From: Phylloscopus collybita
Taxonomy: Eukaryota > Chordata > Aves > Passeriformes > Phylloscopidae
Reading direction: 5' to 3'
Assembly: GCA_027886175.1 (NCBI GenBank)
Contig: JAJNNQ010000023.1
Location: forward strand, 1,890,501 to 1,954,500
Length of the DNA: 64,000 nt
Shown here: one piece after another, positions 25,101 through 40,100 of the stretch
How positions within the stretch are numbered: the stretch's first letter is position 1
Layout of the letters: each line of letters opens with the position of its first letter
The notes under the pieces: generated by a model
What the model saw: the letters and a program-made list of their open reading frames with translations, nothing else
Told to the model about the DNA's origin: nothing
Database searches by the model: none
Made by a program: the position numbers and the translations under genes

Positions 25101-28100
25101 CCTGCCAGCTGTGGTGGAAATTTCAAAAGTGCAGCCTCAACATCAGTGCCAAAGCACTGGTGCACACATACACCAGAGCACAGGTGCATTTGTGCAAAGG
25201 TTAAAACCCAGGGTCATCAAAAACTGTGGGCAAAGTGCAGCACTGCTCAGATCCCCTCAGGCTGCAGGGGAGGGCAGCAGTGGCAGAGCAGTGAGTTACT
25301 GAGGAGCAGCCACTTGGAGCCAGAGAGATTACCCTAAAAAACAACAACAAAAAAATGTTTTTGCTGCAAATAAAGATGTGGAAATTGCTGTCCTGGTGCC
25401 CCAGGGAAGATCAAGGCAGGAAGATGTGGGTAAAGGATAGCTTTGCTGAGCAGCTTCATTAGTACAGCCTCAAAACTCCATCACTTAGCAGGGCTGCAGA
25501 ACTCAGAGCAATGCTTTGTGCCACTGTGCTCTCCTCTGGCTTGGCAAGGAGGAGAGCAGATACAGGGAGGCACAGCCTGTGCTGTGGCCATCTGAGAATC
25601 ACCACTGAGCTCCAGGAACAACCCTGGAATCTGCACTGCTGAGGACTGGGATCTGCACTGCTGAGGACTGGCTGTTTTCTGGGGGGGTGGCTCCTTTACT
25701 GAGGGCAGAGCTGCCACACTCACACCCCCTCACCTCAGGTTTTTGCCTGCTCACACCAGCCTGAGGCAGGGGGACTGAAGAGGAGCCTGAAGTGCCACAA
25801 GATCTGTAAAACCCTCCTGACTCTGTGGGTGAGAAACTTCTTTTCCACCTGCAGGTGCTGGTTCATTTTTCTGTTCCATCCACGTGAGGGCTCTGACAAA
25901 TTTCCTACTAAAACTAACTAAAACTTGGTGCCCTTTTGTGAGAGTACACCTGGGGGTCCACAGCATCACTCTGCAGATGAGGTGGACAAAACATCCTTCA
26001 GGAAAACGGAGCCCAAACCTTGGAAGAGGCAGCCATCCTCATGGTTATGATTTTGGCTGGGAATGTTTTCAATGAACCATTTTAATCCCATTTTCAGAGC
26101 TCTGTGATGAACTGCTGCCCATTACCAGAGTCACCTTTTTTTTTTTTTTTTTTTTTCTTCTGAAAATGTCAGACTCATTTGTTTGGTGTTTGGGACGTAT
26201 TTGAGCATGCAGTTTGTGTTTTGTCTTGTTACTGCCACAGCATATTTAGAGACATTGTAGGTTGGGCTATAACATTAAAACAGAATTTACTCTAACTGTG
26301 CTGAGCAGCAAATGGATCTACAAACCCTAAAAAACAATACTTGCAAAACAGCACTTACATGAAATGAGCTCATTGTCAGCTGAATGAAAAGTCTTATATG
26401 TCTTGAAAGTCCTTCCACCTGTTCATCAGTGATGAAGGTAAATACAAATTCATGGATCCCCAGCAATGGAATCAGCACAAGGGTGGATCTTGCCAATCTT
26501 AAAAAAAGAAAAAATGTTTGATTGTTGTATTTTCTGAACGTCCTTGGTGCCAAAAATCAAAAACTCAGAGACAAAGAAATAATTCCAAAAATGTGCCCTC
26601 AGTATTCTATGGGATGGTAGTAGCAGATTTGTGATTTTCAGAATAATGTGTGCAGAAATCTGTGGGAAGTCTTGTTAAAAGGCATCTGTAAATGAAATGT
26701 TTTCCATGGCACATCCTGACCAGAATAAAGTAATGCCTGGTTCTCTATCAGGCTACACAAGTAGTGCTAGAGGGTTTTTCTTCTTTTTCTTCCCAAATTT
26801 CAATGACAAAGGGAAAAAAAAAAAGTGTCACAGCAGCAGAGGCCACAGGTGTGAGAGGAGATACCTGAGAGCAGAGCTCTCACTGCACTGAAAAGCCTTT
26901 TGTGAAAATGCCCCCAAAACTCAGGAAACAGAAGCTGACCTTCCTTTGCCTCTCAGGTAGGGAAATGTCTGTGGAGCCTGTTTTCCTATTCTGAATATCT
27001 GCTCAGAATATTCTGAGTGTCTGTTCAGAATATAACTATTCCCTATATTCTGATTATCTGTTACACCTGGTGGTGGGAGGTACATCTGACAAGTTTTGAA
27101 TGTGACAAATTTTTTTTAAAAAGGGGACTTCTGTGTCATTTGTCACATACCTGTATTTGTAGTCATGGAAGGTCATTTGCTGAGCTTTTAGCTTGGAAAT
27201 CAGCATTCTGAGAATTTTTAAGAAGATGCCAAAGTTAACCTCGAAGGAAAACACACGTGGTTTATTTACAGCAAATGTTGTGGCACTGAGCTGTTAACAA
27301 CTAAATAAATGCATAATTGACATGAAACACTTGCAAAACCTGCCACCAAATAACTGGAAAGCAGCTGGAATACAGGCAGGTTGTTGTCACATACTAATCA
27401 TGCAAAGTTGAGTGACTTAGCTTTGCCTTAATCAGCCTGACAGATCATTTGATACATGATCTTCCAGTACAAAATTCCATTTCAATTTTTTAATACAGAA
27501 CCCTGCTTCCTCGTTGTTTTTTTTTTAACAAAACTTTATCCCTTCTCTCACTTTATGTCTCCCTTGATATTTCTGTGGCAGGAAACTGTATCTTATTTGT
27601 TCCAAAATTTTGAAGTACAAAAAATGGCACTAATGACAAAGTCCAAGGAGGGAAAAAAAATAAAAAATAAAAAATAAATCCAGGTTATATAATTCTTACT
27701 GCAATGGAAAACAACATTGGTCCTCGGATGATCCACCAGATCCCCATGTGTTCATTTGTTCCCCAGCACCTGGAGAATAATTTAAAGTGCAATTATTTTC
27801 ATAGGAAAAAAAAAAAAAAGAATGCTCACATAACTTACATATATATTTCAAAAGGAACTTGATGAAGTTCAGGTTTTTCAGGTGGCCCCCAAAAGGAGAT
27901 GGAATAAAACTAGGAAGAGTTTCACCAACAGCTCTGAAGACCTTTCCACGTGAAAGTTGATGCAGGTTTCCCTAGACCATAAACTTCAGAACTAAAAAGC
28001 AAACTCAGTCTTTGAATCCACAAAACACCAAACCCTCATTGTGGAGTTAATCCTACTTAAATTATCTCTCTGAAACTGGAGACTGGAAATGAGTAAACTG

Positions 28101-31100
28101 GGAATTGTGACCACGCTTCTTGATCTGCTAAAAAAGATGCATACCCTTTCCTTGAAGCTGTCTCTTTTTCTTCTGCTTTAACCTTCTGATTTGTCCTATT
28201 TCTTTTTTTTTGCTAATTAGCCTGAGGTTCTCTAGGATCCTGGCTTGTCATTTACAATTTATAAGACATCTGACTCTGTAAGTCTGCAATTATGGTTTGG
28301 ACATTGCTCCAAATGTAAATAAAATTCTCTAGAAACCACAAAAAACAAGGAGGGAACAAAAGATTCCATACATAAACCACAAAATTTATGTGATGCCACC
28401 ACTGAAGACCAGAAACTGGTGTTTGCTAGTGCCTGTTACTGTCACTGATGCCCTCACCCTCTCAGTGACTAGCAGGTTTTGTCATGAATCTCCATTACAA
28501 TTCACTTTTTTTTTTTTTTTTTTTTTTTTTTTCCTTAAAAAGTGGCAGTGAATACAAATTAAAATGTCTCCAAGGAAAGCTCTGGTCTCCTCTTCTTACT
28601 GACAGGATGCTCTCTGTGAAGATGTTGGTGCACACAGTTTGCTTCATGTGAAGGGATCAACTCCTTGCTAAGGAGTAGAATGAATAAATGCATAAGTAAA
28701 TCCTAAAAAATAAAAATTCCTAGAAGTTTATTTAATGTAAAAGTACTAAAGGGAGCCTTGAAAATGTAACAATTATCAGTAGGTGCTGTGTCATCTGATA
28801 ATTTGCTGGTCTGTTCTTGTGTCCAGTACTGCCAAGGGCTTTCAGCCAAGCAAAGAGAAAATCAGGATTCCAAGGAACATTTTATTCAATAACCTACCCA
28901 GTGTTCTCCAGTTTGGATCTGCTTATTCCCCAGGGGCCCACAAACAGGATTGGAACAACTGAAAAGGAAAGAAGAGTTTATTCCAGCCAAGCTTGTAGAA
29001 GTGTGTGGTGCAAAGGTTTGTGCTCTCCAGCTTTCTGTTTGGAACAGGACAAAAATCATCTCCATCCTGGCTTTCCCCATTTGGGGTTCAAATGCAAAAT
29101 GACTTCTCGTGGTGTAGCTGAACCTTGCATTTTCAGACTGATGGATGCATTCACACATAAACACACTGCTGATCTGCTGAAATCGAAATTCCTGACCCTG
29201 AGAATTCAAATTGGCACAGGAGGCCTCACAAACTCCCTTAGGCACAGCTGTTGAACTTTAAAGGAGTTTTCAGTGGAGGTGTGGGATGCTGCCTGGTTAA
29301 TTAAAACAGATGACAAAGGATTGTTGTCCTGAACCCCTTCAAGAGAATCCCAACCCCCTTATTGTTGCCCCCAACCCTCCATGGAGAACATGGACTGAAA
29401 AAAAAAAAAAAAAACAACCCTAAAGTGAAGGATTTCTGCTCTATTCCAATGGACTGCAAGTGTGAAAGCACCAGTCTCAAACCATGAGCTATGACAGGCA
29501 GTGCTCCACTGAATTCTCAGCCCAATAACACACAGGGGATTTTCTGGTGGATGTGGCAGAAATTAAAGGAGGTTTGGGTCCCTGGGACCACAACAGGGAC
29601 TGTACAGGATTTTTGGAACACTAAGGTCATGGAGAAAGCTGGAGTGTGGCAACACAGAGAAAGCTCCAGAGACAAAATACTCTCCAAGAGAACAGATTTC
29701 TGAGTAGGTGAAAGGGGGAAAGAGATAAAAGGGGTCTCATTTTTTTTTTTTTTTTCCTTTTTTGCAAAATATCCTCCACTGACTCAGCAAAGCACCAGAT
29801 AATCAGAAACAGTTCTGGACTTACCCCATCCTATCACAATGTATGTCTGGAGCAGTCTTCTTTCAGAGAGCACCACAGTTATCAATAATGTGTGCAGATA
29901 AATTCCTTCCACTAATAGCCAGAAGTAATTTGCCCCAACAAAATAATGCATGAAAAACTGGGCAGTCCTGCAAATGATTACAATCTGTAGGGATGAGAGA
30001 CCAGGAGTCATTGTGAATATAAATGTCATGATCTGCATTGTAAGAGTTGTTACTGGTGAGCTGTTAAAATAATAATAATCATCATTAACACTTTGCAGAT
30101 AATTTTCCTTGTTGACATGGGCAAGATCCATTCCTACAACACACAAAAATAATTTATTCACAGTGGTCACAAATGAGATGATGTAAGCAAGTGCCAAATA
30201 AACATGGGGATTTCTTTCTAAAAGCTACAAGGTGTGAGTTGCTTTGCTTAAGTGGCTGTTTCTAAAATCAGTTTGTAACAATCAATTAATATGTTCTTCC
30301 TAGTCATTTAAAATAAACCACTTGCAGTCAGGATTTCATCTTGAAATCCCAGCATCACAATCAATTAATATGTTCTTTCTAGTCATTTAAAATAAATCAC
30401 TTGCAGTCAGGATTTCATCTTGAAATCCCAACATCTCAACCAATTCATATGTTCTTTCTAGTCATTTAAAATAAACCACTTGCAGTCAGGATTTCATCTT
30501 GATTACCTCAACTTTTCTCACCAAAACTTCAGCATCCAAAGCTCAGCTTACAAACAGCTCAACACTTGATGCTGCAGGGCAAACTTCCAAAACTCTACCT
30601 GCCATGACCACTAGAAGCACCCATTTCCTATTATCCCTGAGCTAACACATTACCTCTGGGCTGAGGTACAGTATCCAGCCACTTTCATCATTTGGCCTTT
30701 TTGAGTAAATGTTGTAGTAGACAGAGTCTTTGATAAGAACTGCTGCGGCACGCAGGATGAAGGATGCAAATAAATTCATGTGGATGTAGTTTCTTGTGCA
30801 GTGAAGTTTTCTGTGGGAGAAAGAAAAAAAAAATCATGTTTGAAATCCTCTGGAATATGTCTAATCCGCAGAAATAAAATTTTTAAAACCCAACATAGAC
30901 CCAGCAAAACAGATTCAGGTTGTTGCCAGCAATGGATTCTGCTTAGAAATCGCATTTGTGTTGCTCCTCAGAAAAAAATGCAAGTTATTTACATGAAATC
31001 TACACAATGGGTTGGGTTGGAAAGGATTTTAAGGCCCATCTCATTCTATCCCCCCTGCCATGGGCAAGGACACCTTCCACTGGATCAGGTTGCTCCAAGG

Positions 31101-34100
31101 CCCATCCAACCTGTCCTTAAAATCTCCCAGGAATGGGACAGTTTCTCTGCATGACCTGTGCCAGGGCCCCAGAGTAAAGAATTTCTGCCTAATATCTGAT
31201 CTTTATCTACCATCTTCAGCTTGAAGCCATTCCCCCTTGTCCTAGCACTCCATGCCCTTGTACAAAGCTCATCCCCAGCTTTTTTTTTGCAGCCCCTTCA
31301 GGAACTGGAAGGCTGGAAGGTACTGGAACACTGGAAACTAAAGAATAACTTCAAATTCATTTAAAAGAAAAGAATGAGTGCGGGGCTCTGTACGTTTAAA
31401 ATGTGTGTAAATTTACTAACCTGAGTAAAGAAAGTATCAGCAGAGCTAATACCAGCGAGATGAGAGAAAAGTAATATCCTATAGTGTACAACAGCTGTAA
31501 CGTGGTGAGTAGTTTATGCTCTTCTTCCTGGGAACAAAGAAGAAAAATGTGTTACGTGGGAAGAGCAGAAACACAGCCCAGAAAACTTTGGGGATCGCCT
31601 CCTTTTGAATTTCCAGGAGCCAGGGCAGGATTCTGATCCCTGCACTGCCTTGTATGACAAAGACACTTGCACCCAGAGCTTCTTTTTTAACACAGAGGTA
31701 CCCCCAGACCATTCACAGCCCAAAGCACAGCTGAGCCTTGCCCCAAGGGGCTCCTGGTGGGTGAGCAGCTGCAGAGAGGACTGACTGAACCTGCACCCAG
31801 CAGTGTGTGTGTGTGGCCTGCAGGCACTCACTGACCAGCTGTGCCTGCACAGCCTGCAGAGCCAGCCCTGTCCAGAGCTATTGGAACAGACTGACTTCTG
31901 TTTGGAGCTCAAAGGAAAAAAAAATAATTGAATTAGAGCTGTCTTGAATGTCTTTGTAGGACAAATAAGACCTCAGAGGTGGAAGGGAAGTACTCACACT
32001 TTCATAGATTATCACAGAACATCCTGAGTTGAAAGGGACCCACCAAGGATTGTTCGAGTCCAGTTGTTGAGATCCATTCCTGGCCCTGCACAAATTTCCT
32101 TTCAATCTGCCTAATTTAAAACATTTCTTTTTCCTAAGTTTTTTTTTTTCCTATTTTACCTGCTTAAAAAGAGTCTACCTCTCAACTACTCAACCTCCCA
32201 GCCCAAGGAAAGCATCTCTGAAGAGGGAATGAGATCCAGGCTATGTGGCTTTCATAACCCATATTTGGCCTACAGAGCTTTTCTTGGAACCTGTGTCCTT
32301 TCCTCAGTGAGTTTGCTGTTTTTCTGCTTCTGCTACTCAACACCAGGGACTTCAGCACTGTCTTCCTGCCAGCAGTTTTCTCTAATAATTCCCTGCCAGT
32401 GAGCCACAAAGGGGGAGAAAGTGCCCAGGAAAAGCAGTGTGGGTGCAGGAGATTCCCAGCTGTTAGTCACTCTGCTCCATGGAAACATTCCAGCAGGTAA
32501 AAACCTGGTAAAAAAACCCCCCAAATTGTCATCTTGGCTTTTTCTATTTGCAGCACCACAGCACATGAAAAAGCCAAACTGATTCCTCTGATGTTATTTC
32601 TGGCTCTGGGGTTATTTGCAGCATCTGGGGGGATTTCAATGAAAGGAAATAAGCAGGTACGAGCCCATGTTGAGTGTTGGTAGGAAAGCTGCTCAAAGCT
32701 TTCAAAGAAATTCTCTGCTGTCACACAAGATGAAGTAACATGCCTTGCAGAAACAAATATTGTATTCAGAATGGTCAACAAACCTTGGAAAACACTCAGA
32801 ACTTATGAATATTTACTACATTTTCATAAATAAACTGAAAGAATGGAAATTCTTTTACTTGCTATGTAAAGAGCTTAGTAAAACCGTAGTAATACACAGA
32901 GATCCTAGACTACAAATGTTCCATAACTAATTAGTAAAGTGGTGTTACTTGAATTATACAAAAATATTAGGAATATTTTCTTAAAAAAGGATTTGTCTCC
33001 TGATAATTTTTTTCTTTATGAAAAGGTTAGAAACACTTTTTTTTTTCTTGATAAAAATGCTAGAACAACATGGTCAGAATTAAAAAGTAAAAAAAAAACA
33101 GTGGCAACAGTGCTCACCTAAGAGACCTAATCCTGACATCTGCTAAGCTGAACTCCATGGCAAAAGAAGTTTGGCTGCCAAACTGGCCTGATGTAAAATG
33201 AGAAATACAGGAAGGATGGCATTAGGTCAGGGTGACTCCTCCAGCCTCTGAGCAGCTCAGTTTGAAATAACCAACTAACAGCTCGTTCAGTGCTGAAGGG
33301 CTCAGGAGGGAAGTTGTCTAACTTTGACAGACTGATGTGATTTGGGGAGCTGCTGGCATGCTTACTTGCTTGACAAGCTGCAGTGTTTTTCTATTTTATT
33401 AGGAGAAAATCAACCCACGTGAACACTGGGCTCTGAACAGAAAATAACTTGTGGCACCTAAAGCAGGAATCCCCCTCCTTTAATATTTTCTCCTCTGCTT
33501 CTTAGAAATAAAATAACAGCTTTCCATCTGGTAGTTGAAATGAAATCTGAAGATCCTTTGCAAGTATTAAGTGGAAATGTTTTGTCAGTTACTCAAGGAA
33601 GGATTAGGAAGATTAAAGTTTTCAACCGTAATATAAAACACACTTACATTTTTTTGGAAATGATTTTTCTCAGAACATTCTGAACTATCTCGCCAAATGT
33701 CTGTGGAATTTTCCTTTGTTTGCCAAATCCCTTCATCCAAGCAGACTCTGTATACATGTCCTACACTTCCTGAAAGTAAACAGAGTTTTGGTTTGAAAGG
33801 TCAAAATAGAGGTTTCATTTTTCATACATTTTGAAAGATTTCTGCCTTACACCTCCACAATAGGCTCTACACCACCCATATACTCAAAAAAAAAAAAAAA
33901 TAGAACCCACTTTTCTTTTGTCTTTGTCAATATATTTTTTTTTTATATTTACACAGGACAAAGTAGGAATGTGATCCAGCAGAAACAAATTGCCAGAGTG
34001 TACCTGGTTTTTACAAGAAAACCCACACAGTACATCCAAAAAGAGAAGCCTGCATCTCACTTCATTAATTTTTCCTCATTAAGCTGGAGAATGGGTAATT

Positions 34101-37100
34101 AATTGGCCAGGTTGTGCAGTCAAAACTGCACAAGGATTTGATTAGGGAAGGATCTTTCTCTGTAACTCCTGATGTTGCAGGCTGATGTTTCATTTCTGTG
34201 CTCTGGGGTCCCTTCAGCAGGTGGGGTGAACTGATGAAGTTCTCTTGGTTTTCACTGCATTGTCCCAATTTATACTAATTAGGAATTTTTCCACAGCATC
34301 AGAGGAATGGTGTGGGGACCCTGGCTGATGTTTGTTTGATGTTGTCCTTAACAGCTGCCACCCATTTCTTTCTAATCAGACCTGAGCTTTGTCAATCATT
34401 TTTGAGTGTTTAAGGGTCCTAGCAACAACCAGAATATCTTGTTTTGCTCAGCTCAGAGCTGAGAGAATTGCTTTGGGAGCAGAGTTTGTTGTGATGGAGC
34501 AGGAGCTCTGTATGAATACTAGACACTGGAAAAAAAAAAACTTAAACCATCCATGAAATGTGATCAGAAATCCTGCTTTTGTAGAAATTCAGACAGGAAA
34601 AAAAAAAGTCTCCATTGCATGGAGGTAAAATGCTTTTGTTTATTGTGAAGAGCTGGGCTTGTTCTCCATGGCTGGCAGAAGCAGTTTGGGAGATTAGATA
34701 GAAATTTGGTCTCTATTTCTTATTAGCATAAAAAAGGATAAATTATATTAAAGAGCAAACCATGTGTGGTTTTTGGGATGGAGAAAGCTGAGATAAGCAG
34801 CTGGGAGCAGTCTCCCATAAATTAAAGGGTTTGGGCAGAACTGGTCCCTCCAAGTGGAATTAGAAGAGCAGCTCAGAAAGAATCCTGTTTAGCAGGACTC
34901 AGGAATGCTGCTCTGTGCTGACAGCAGTGTCTTTCCATTCCTCTATGGGAATCTTGTTTGGTCTTTGACACTTTGGCTCCTGAAGGTGTTTTTTCCCCCC
35001 TTGCTGAGAGAGCTGCATTTCCTGCAGGAGAAAGCTGCTTGGTTCCCCACAGCACTGGCTGGCTGTGCCCCACTGGAGGGCTGGCTGCTGGGAATGCCCC
35101 TGAGCTTGGCTCTTCCAGTTTTTTTGGAATTGTCTCTGGGATCAGTGGGGACCCCAGAAGTTGAAGCTCAGGAGCTGAACCCTGAATCTCTTAGTACAAG
35201 CAAAGCCCCGGCAGTGTGGTCACAGGACCTTGCAAATGTTGCCTTGCAGCAGACAGCACCGAGCTGTGGCAAGCACAGATGGAGAAAAACAGAGATTAAA
35301 CCTTGACAATGATCCTGTGCCTCAGTTCAGGAGTGCTAGAAAGGAGTGAGAGCCTTCATCTACTTCAGAGGACACTGGGGCAAGACAGACAAGCTCCCCC
35401 TGTCCTTCAGCTGAATTCCTGGCACAAACTCCAAGTTCCCACTTTCACCTTACCATTTTCCAGCCATGGCAAGTATGAAGGACAAGGAACAGAGACATTT
35501 CCTGGGCGTGAGTAAGGCCAGCAAACAAACTGATCAAATGTCCCATTGCAATGTACTCCTGAGGAGAGAAGCAAATAAAAGATTCACAAAAAGTTATCCA
35601 GACAACAGACAGTCATGGAAACCATTTTCTACTGTTCCAGGTAACCTGCAAGCTACTCCAGAGCAACAAGATATTGCAGATAAATGAAGTTGTATCTCTG
35701 GTAATCTCTCAGAGTAACTCAGTTTTAATCTTCACAGTTACCACATCACTCACAGGACTGAAGGTTAAGATAAAACATTTGATAATGCAGAGTTGAAATG
35801 GTGCAGGCAGGTGACAGCAACATAAAATGCATGAGTGGCTGCCCTAGTGTCTTGGTGAGTTTCTGTCTTTCTTTTAGGATAACACCAAAGTTCTTCTCTC
35901 CTAACTTCAATGCTTTTGCTCGTCCTAAACCAGAAGAACACTTTATCTCAAGGTTTGCACACAGAGGCACAAGACTGTGTGAGCCTTCTGTCAGGCTCTG
36001 AGAACCCTCTACAAACCCATTTCCCATTCACTTTTCATCTTTCCTGGGTGAACAGCAGCCACCTCTCTCCTAGCCACTCCTTGGACTCCTCCAAGTACTC
36101 AAACCAAAAACCCTGCCATCCTTTCCAGGAGACAGACACCAAGCTGAGCAGAGTTCATACGTTTGGGAGTGAAATAATGAGGGATTATGAAGTCCCCTTT
36201 CTGCAAAGAGCAGAAAACTTTGAGCACCCAGTCAAAGGAGGGAGGCATGAATTCAGGAGGAGACACTGTAGGTGTGCTGCTCTTCACCTGAGCATCCAAA
36301 AGCCACAGAGAGAGGAGAATAAACAAGGGACTTCGGGCTAATATTTGTGGCAGGTGAATTGTTCTACATTTAGTACTTAGGAACAGACACAAACCTCTGC
36401 AAAGCAAGCAAGACAATATTTGCATATTGCTGTCCCTCAATACATTTCTTTGTTCCTTAGTTCCTTACCACTGCCTACAGGTGATTCCTGCAGCATTTTC
36501 AAGCATTCCTGTTTATATTTGTTCCATCCAGTAGTGGTTTTTTCCAGCAGAGAACCTTTGGCCTGGGAGTGAAAATACTGTACAGGAGAAAAATCAGTTA
36601 GAACCTTTTTGTCCTCAAAGACAAATTTCTTTCCATTGTAAGAAATTCTAGCCTGAGCATGGAAATGAGGAGAGGAAAATGGAGGAATGGTAAAAAGTAG
36701 TAAAAAAAAAAAAAGGTCTAAAGGGCGTTTTGGTTTTAGAATATTTTTAAAGACAATTAAGCACACCTGGCTGAGTAATACAGCAAAAAAAAAGGAAATA
36801 TTGAATAAAACAGTAATGCAATAAGTATTAATAAGCAATGCTATTTAGCTACTAACAGCTTTCCTCTGGTGCATTCTGGACTCCTGCCCAGCATTTCCCA
36901 AACCACTTATTTTACCAGCAGCTCCAACTGTGCCACAGATCTCTTTCTATTCCCCTTTTTCATTTTCTTTTTTTTTTTTTTTTTAAGCAACACCTTTGTA
37001 AATTTTAGTTTTACTTGCCCATTTGCACCTGTTTGCCCTTTTTTTTTTGCCTCAATAGGGCACTGTTTTGCTTTCTTCTTGTGTCCATAGGTGAGAAGAG

Positions 37101-40100
37101 TCTTTGTCCTCTGGATTTCCCACATAATAAAAAGACAGACTCATCCTTATCATACAACACTCTGACTGCAGAGGTCTTTAAGCTGATAATTGCTGTTTAG
37201 GGAAAAAAAAAATAGCTGAAACCAGAAGAACTGAATGCAAAAACGCTTGGAGATCTGGGTGAAGAAATGCTTTATGAGGAGCAAAGCAGTTCAGAAAGGA
37301 CGGTGGGAGATGCTGCTCAGAGCTCAGTGTTAGCATGATGACTTGGTCATTATTTATCCATAGGAAAGAACACCATCCTAGGCACTGCCTGTGCAATAAA
37401 GCCCCTGGTCTCCTGAAACCTGGGCTTTGAGAGGCCAGAGCAGCCCAAGATTACTGCTACTAGAAGTCAACAAAAATGAAAAATTCATGACTGGTTGAAA
37501 ACATTGCCCATTCTAATGAGAAAACTTTGGACAGCAAACAAAATACAAGTTTTCTAAGCAATCTTTTTACTAAAAGATGCCTTTCAGTTCTCCAGGAAAA
37601 GTCAGTTTTTGTCTGGACCACAAAACTGCCTCCAACACGTTTGGTTGTCCTGATTTTGTCTGAACATGGTGATGTGCCAAGGGCTGAGATACATAACCAG
37701 AACAAGGTATGGCTGTGAACTTCACCTTTGCTCCGTTCAACCTATGGTTTGCTTTTATTTTAATGAAGAAAATCACATTTATTTACCTTCAAAACAGGAA
37801 CAGCATTCTGGTGAGCTAGCTCCTATGCAGGCTCACTGTTTCATGCATATTTTTACTGTGTAAAACGTTGCCTGCTCAATACTCTGCTTTTAGCCTCCCA
37901 GCTAAATTCCAGACACCCCACTTTAATCTTGAGGTCTAGAAATCTTATGGTCTAATCTTATGGTCTAGAAAGACCATAATCATTCTCCCGTGGATGGGTT
38001 TGCAAGATAAGGGGAGAATATTTACAGCAGCCATGAGAAAGGAATGCGTGTTTCCAAAATAAATTAAAAAAAAAAAAAAAAAAAGGCATCTTGACATTTC
38101 CCTCATGCAGGCCTCAAATCTCTGGGAGCCAGGGGAGATTCTTCAGGCACTCGGGGGGTCAGTGAACCTCACTTGAAGAGGCAGAGACGTGGAGATGACG
38201 CACTTGCAGACAGGACTGCTCGGTGGAAGGAAGAACACTCCAGTTTCTGATAAACAAATGAGTTTTAAACGGCTCAGGAAACAGCAAAGAAACCTCCTCA
38301 GCAGTGGCTACCTGGGCAGCTCCTTTGGGGTCCCGCTCCTGGGTTTGAGGTTGCTGCACAGCCACGGAGAAGTTCACCTGGAACTTCACCCAGAGGTTCA
38401 CCTAGGCCTGAGGATCAGGCCAGGCCTAAAGGCCAGCTCCACATCGCTTCCTGAGGGAATTGTCCATCTCCTCAGATCTGCAGGCACGGTCACTGTTGGG
38501 AAAACCCAGCTCTACAGAGAGGGGGCAGCTGAGGGGCGTTTTTAAAGATTTTATTCCATTATCGATCTCTGAGAAGGGTGAGACACAGGAGATGTAAAAC
38601 TCAACGCCATTCGATCAGAAGCCAAACTATTTCTTTGTTACAATATCTTATAAATGCTCTTCAGCCCATCAGCTTTTGCCACACAACGCTGCTGATACTT
38701 CTAACACCAATCACTGATTATTTTACCCCACGTGGTCTCGCTACAATGCATCTTTCACAGTTCTCATTCTCCAAAATATCTGCTCTGTTTGCCAGGCCAT
38801 GGTTTGAAACTTGTTTCCAGCTTAATTTCTCTCTCAACAGTGTCTTCTCTATTCCATGGCCTTCTTCAGCCAGCACAGCTCACCTCAGGAGTTTGCACAC
38901 AGATGCACAGATGCAGGAGACCTCATGGCCATTTGTCCATTTTGTGTCCATTTTGGGCCCACCTTGGGTGCAGCCCTGGCCAGGCTCTTGTCCTCCCCAA
39001 GGTGAATCCTCAAAGGCTTTTTAATAAATATCTACTTTATTCTTTGAGCTCTGTCCAGTCTCTGTTCCAGCCCAGCCTTCCCAAGGCGTCACCTGGGCAG
39101 ATCTCAAACATCCTCTGGGTGAAAATCCTTTTCCTGTTATCCAACCTAAACCTCCCCTGACCCAGGCTCAGGCCATTCCCTTGGGACCTGGGCCACAAGA
39201 ATGATGATTTTTCATGACACCCCTGAACTTCCACTAGAAGGCAAACCAAGTAGGCTGGGAATAAGGCACCAGCCTTTAGAGGGAGGGGGAAATGAAGGGA
39301 GTGGGACACCTTGATGTTCTGTGTCTGTTTGAGTGAAAAGGGGTCAACAAAAAGTCAGAGGCAGGCTTGTCCCTGTGTCCTGACACCAGTGTCCCCATGG
39401 TTCTTCAGAGAGGGGCCCAGGGTCTCTCAGGAAGAGGGTGGTCTCCAGTCTGGGTCAGCATGAGGAGCACAGAAATCACTGCTGCAGCTGTGGAGGCCTT
39501 TTCTGGTTTTGTCGTGTCGGAGGAGGCCAAGCCACAGAACAACAGAATTACACAATGGTTTGGGTTTTTTGGAAGGGACCTTAAAGACAAGAAAGATCTG
39601 GTTCCAAGCCCCTGCCATGGGCAAGGAGACCTTCCACTCTCCCAGGATGCTCAAGGCCCTGTCCAGCCTGGCCTGGGACACTGCCAGGGATGGGGCGTGG
39701 GCCCTGTGGAGAAGACCCAACAAATACCCCTCTGCAGCTGGCACAGGGTGTGATTACAAATCCCAGGGAAGTTCTGTAATTATCTAAGCTTTAGGGTTAG
39801 ACACAGTGCAAGTTCTGTGGCAGAAATACAAACTTTCAGGGAAATTTCCCACGATCTCAGCCAGTGGAAACACTTCTTGATCTGTTCTGCAGCTTTTGAT
39901 CTGTTGTGCATTTCAGTTGCCATTTGGCCACTGCTTTTAAACAGGACTTCTGACTCGGGGAAATTAAACTCCGGGGTCCAAGAGAGAAGACCAGAAAGTC
40001 CATGATCTTTTGCCCAACACTGGACATAATTTCAGGTCGTCTGAAGCTTTTTTTTGGTGACAAAAGGAGCTGCCTCAGCCCGCCAGCCTGGCCCCTGCTT

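Noticed and set aside
29985..30197. In-frame open reading of intron sequence upstream of GLP2R exon 29825-29984
   Set aside because: The frame is open for about 71 codons but has no counterpart in class B receptors, and the acceptor TCTCATCCCTACAG joins the exon exactly as the family predicts.
30780..31154. A 124-codon plus-strand frame
   Set aside because: It is antisense to a GLP2R exon and runs into a CR1 element.
36562..36577. Alternative acceptor for GLP2R exon 2 at TGTACAG, 15 nt upstream
   Set aside because: It is also in frame, but the acceptor before GCC AAA GGT aligns with the family junction (KQ|VTGSLLEE in human as recalled). The alternative would add five residues and cannot be fully excluded.
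39037..39309. Signal-peptide-like minus-strand frame considered as GLP2R exon 1
   Set aside because: No donor in the required phase, and it overlaps CR1 and LTR sequence. The exon at 41900-41968 fits phase, donor and protein better.
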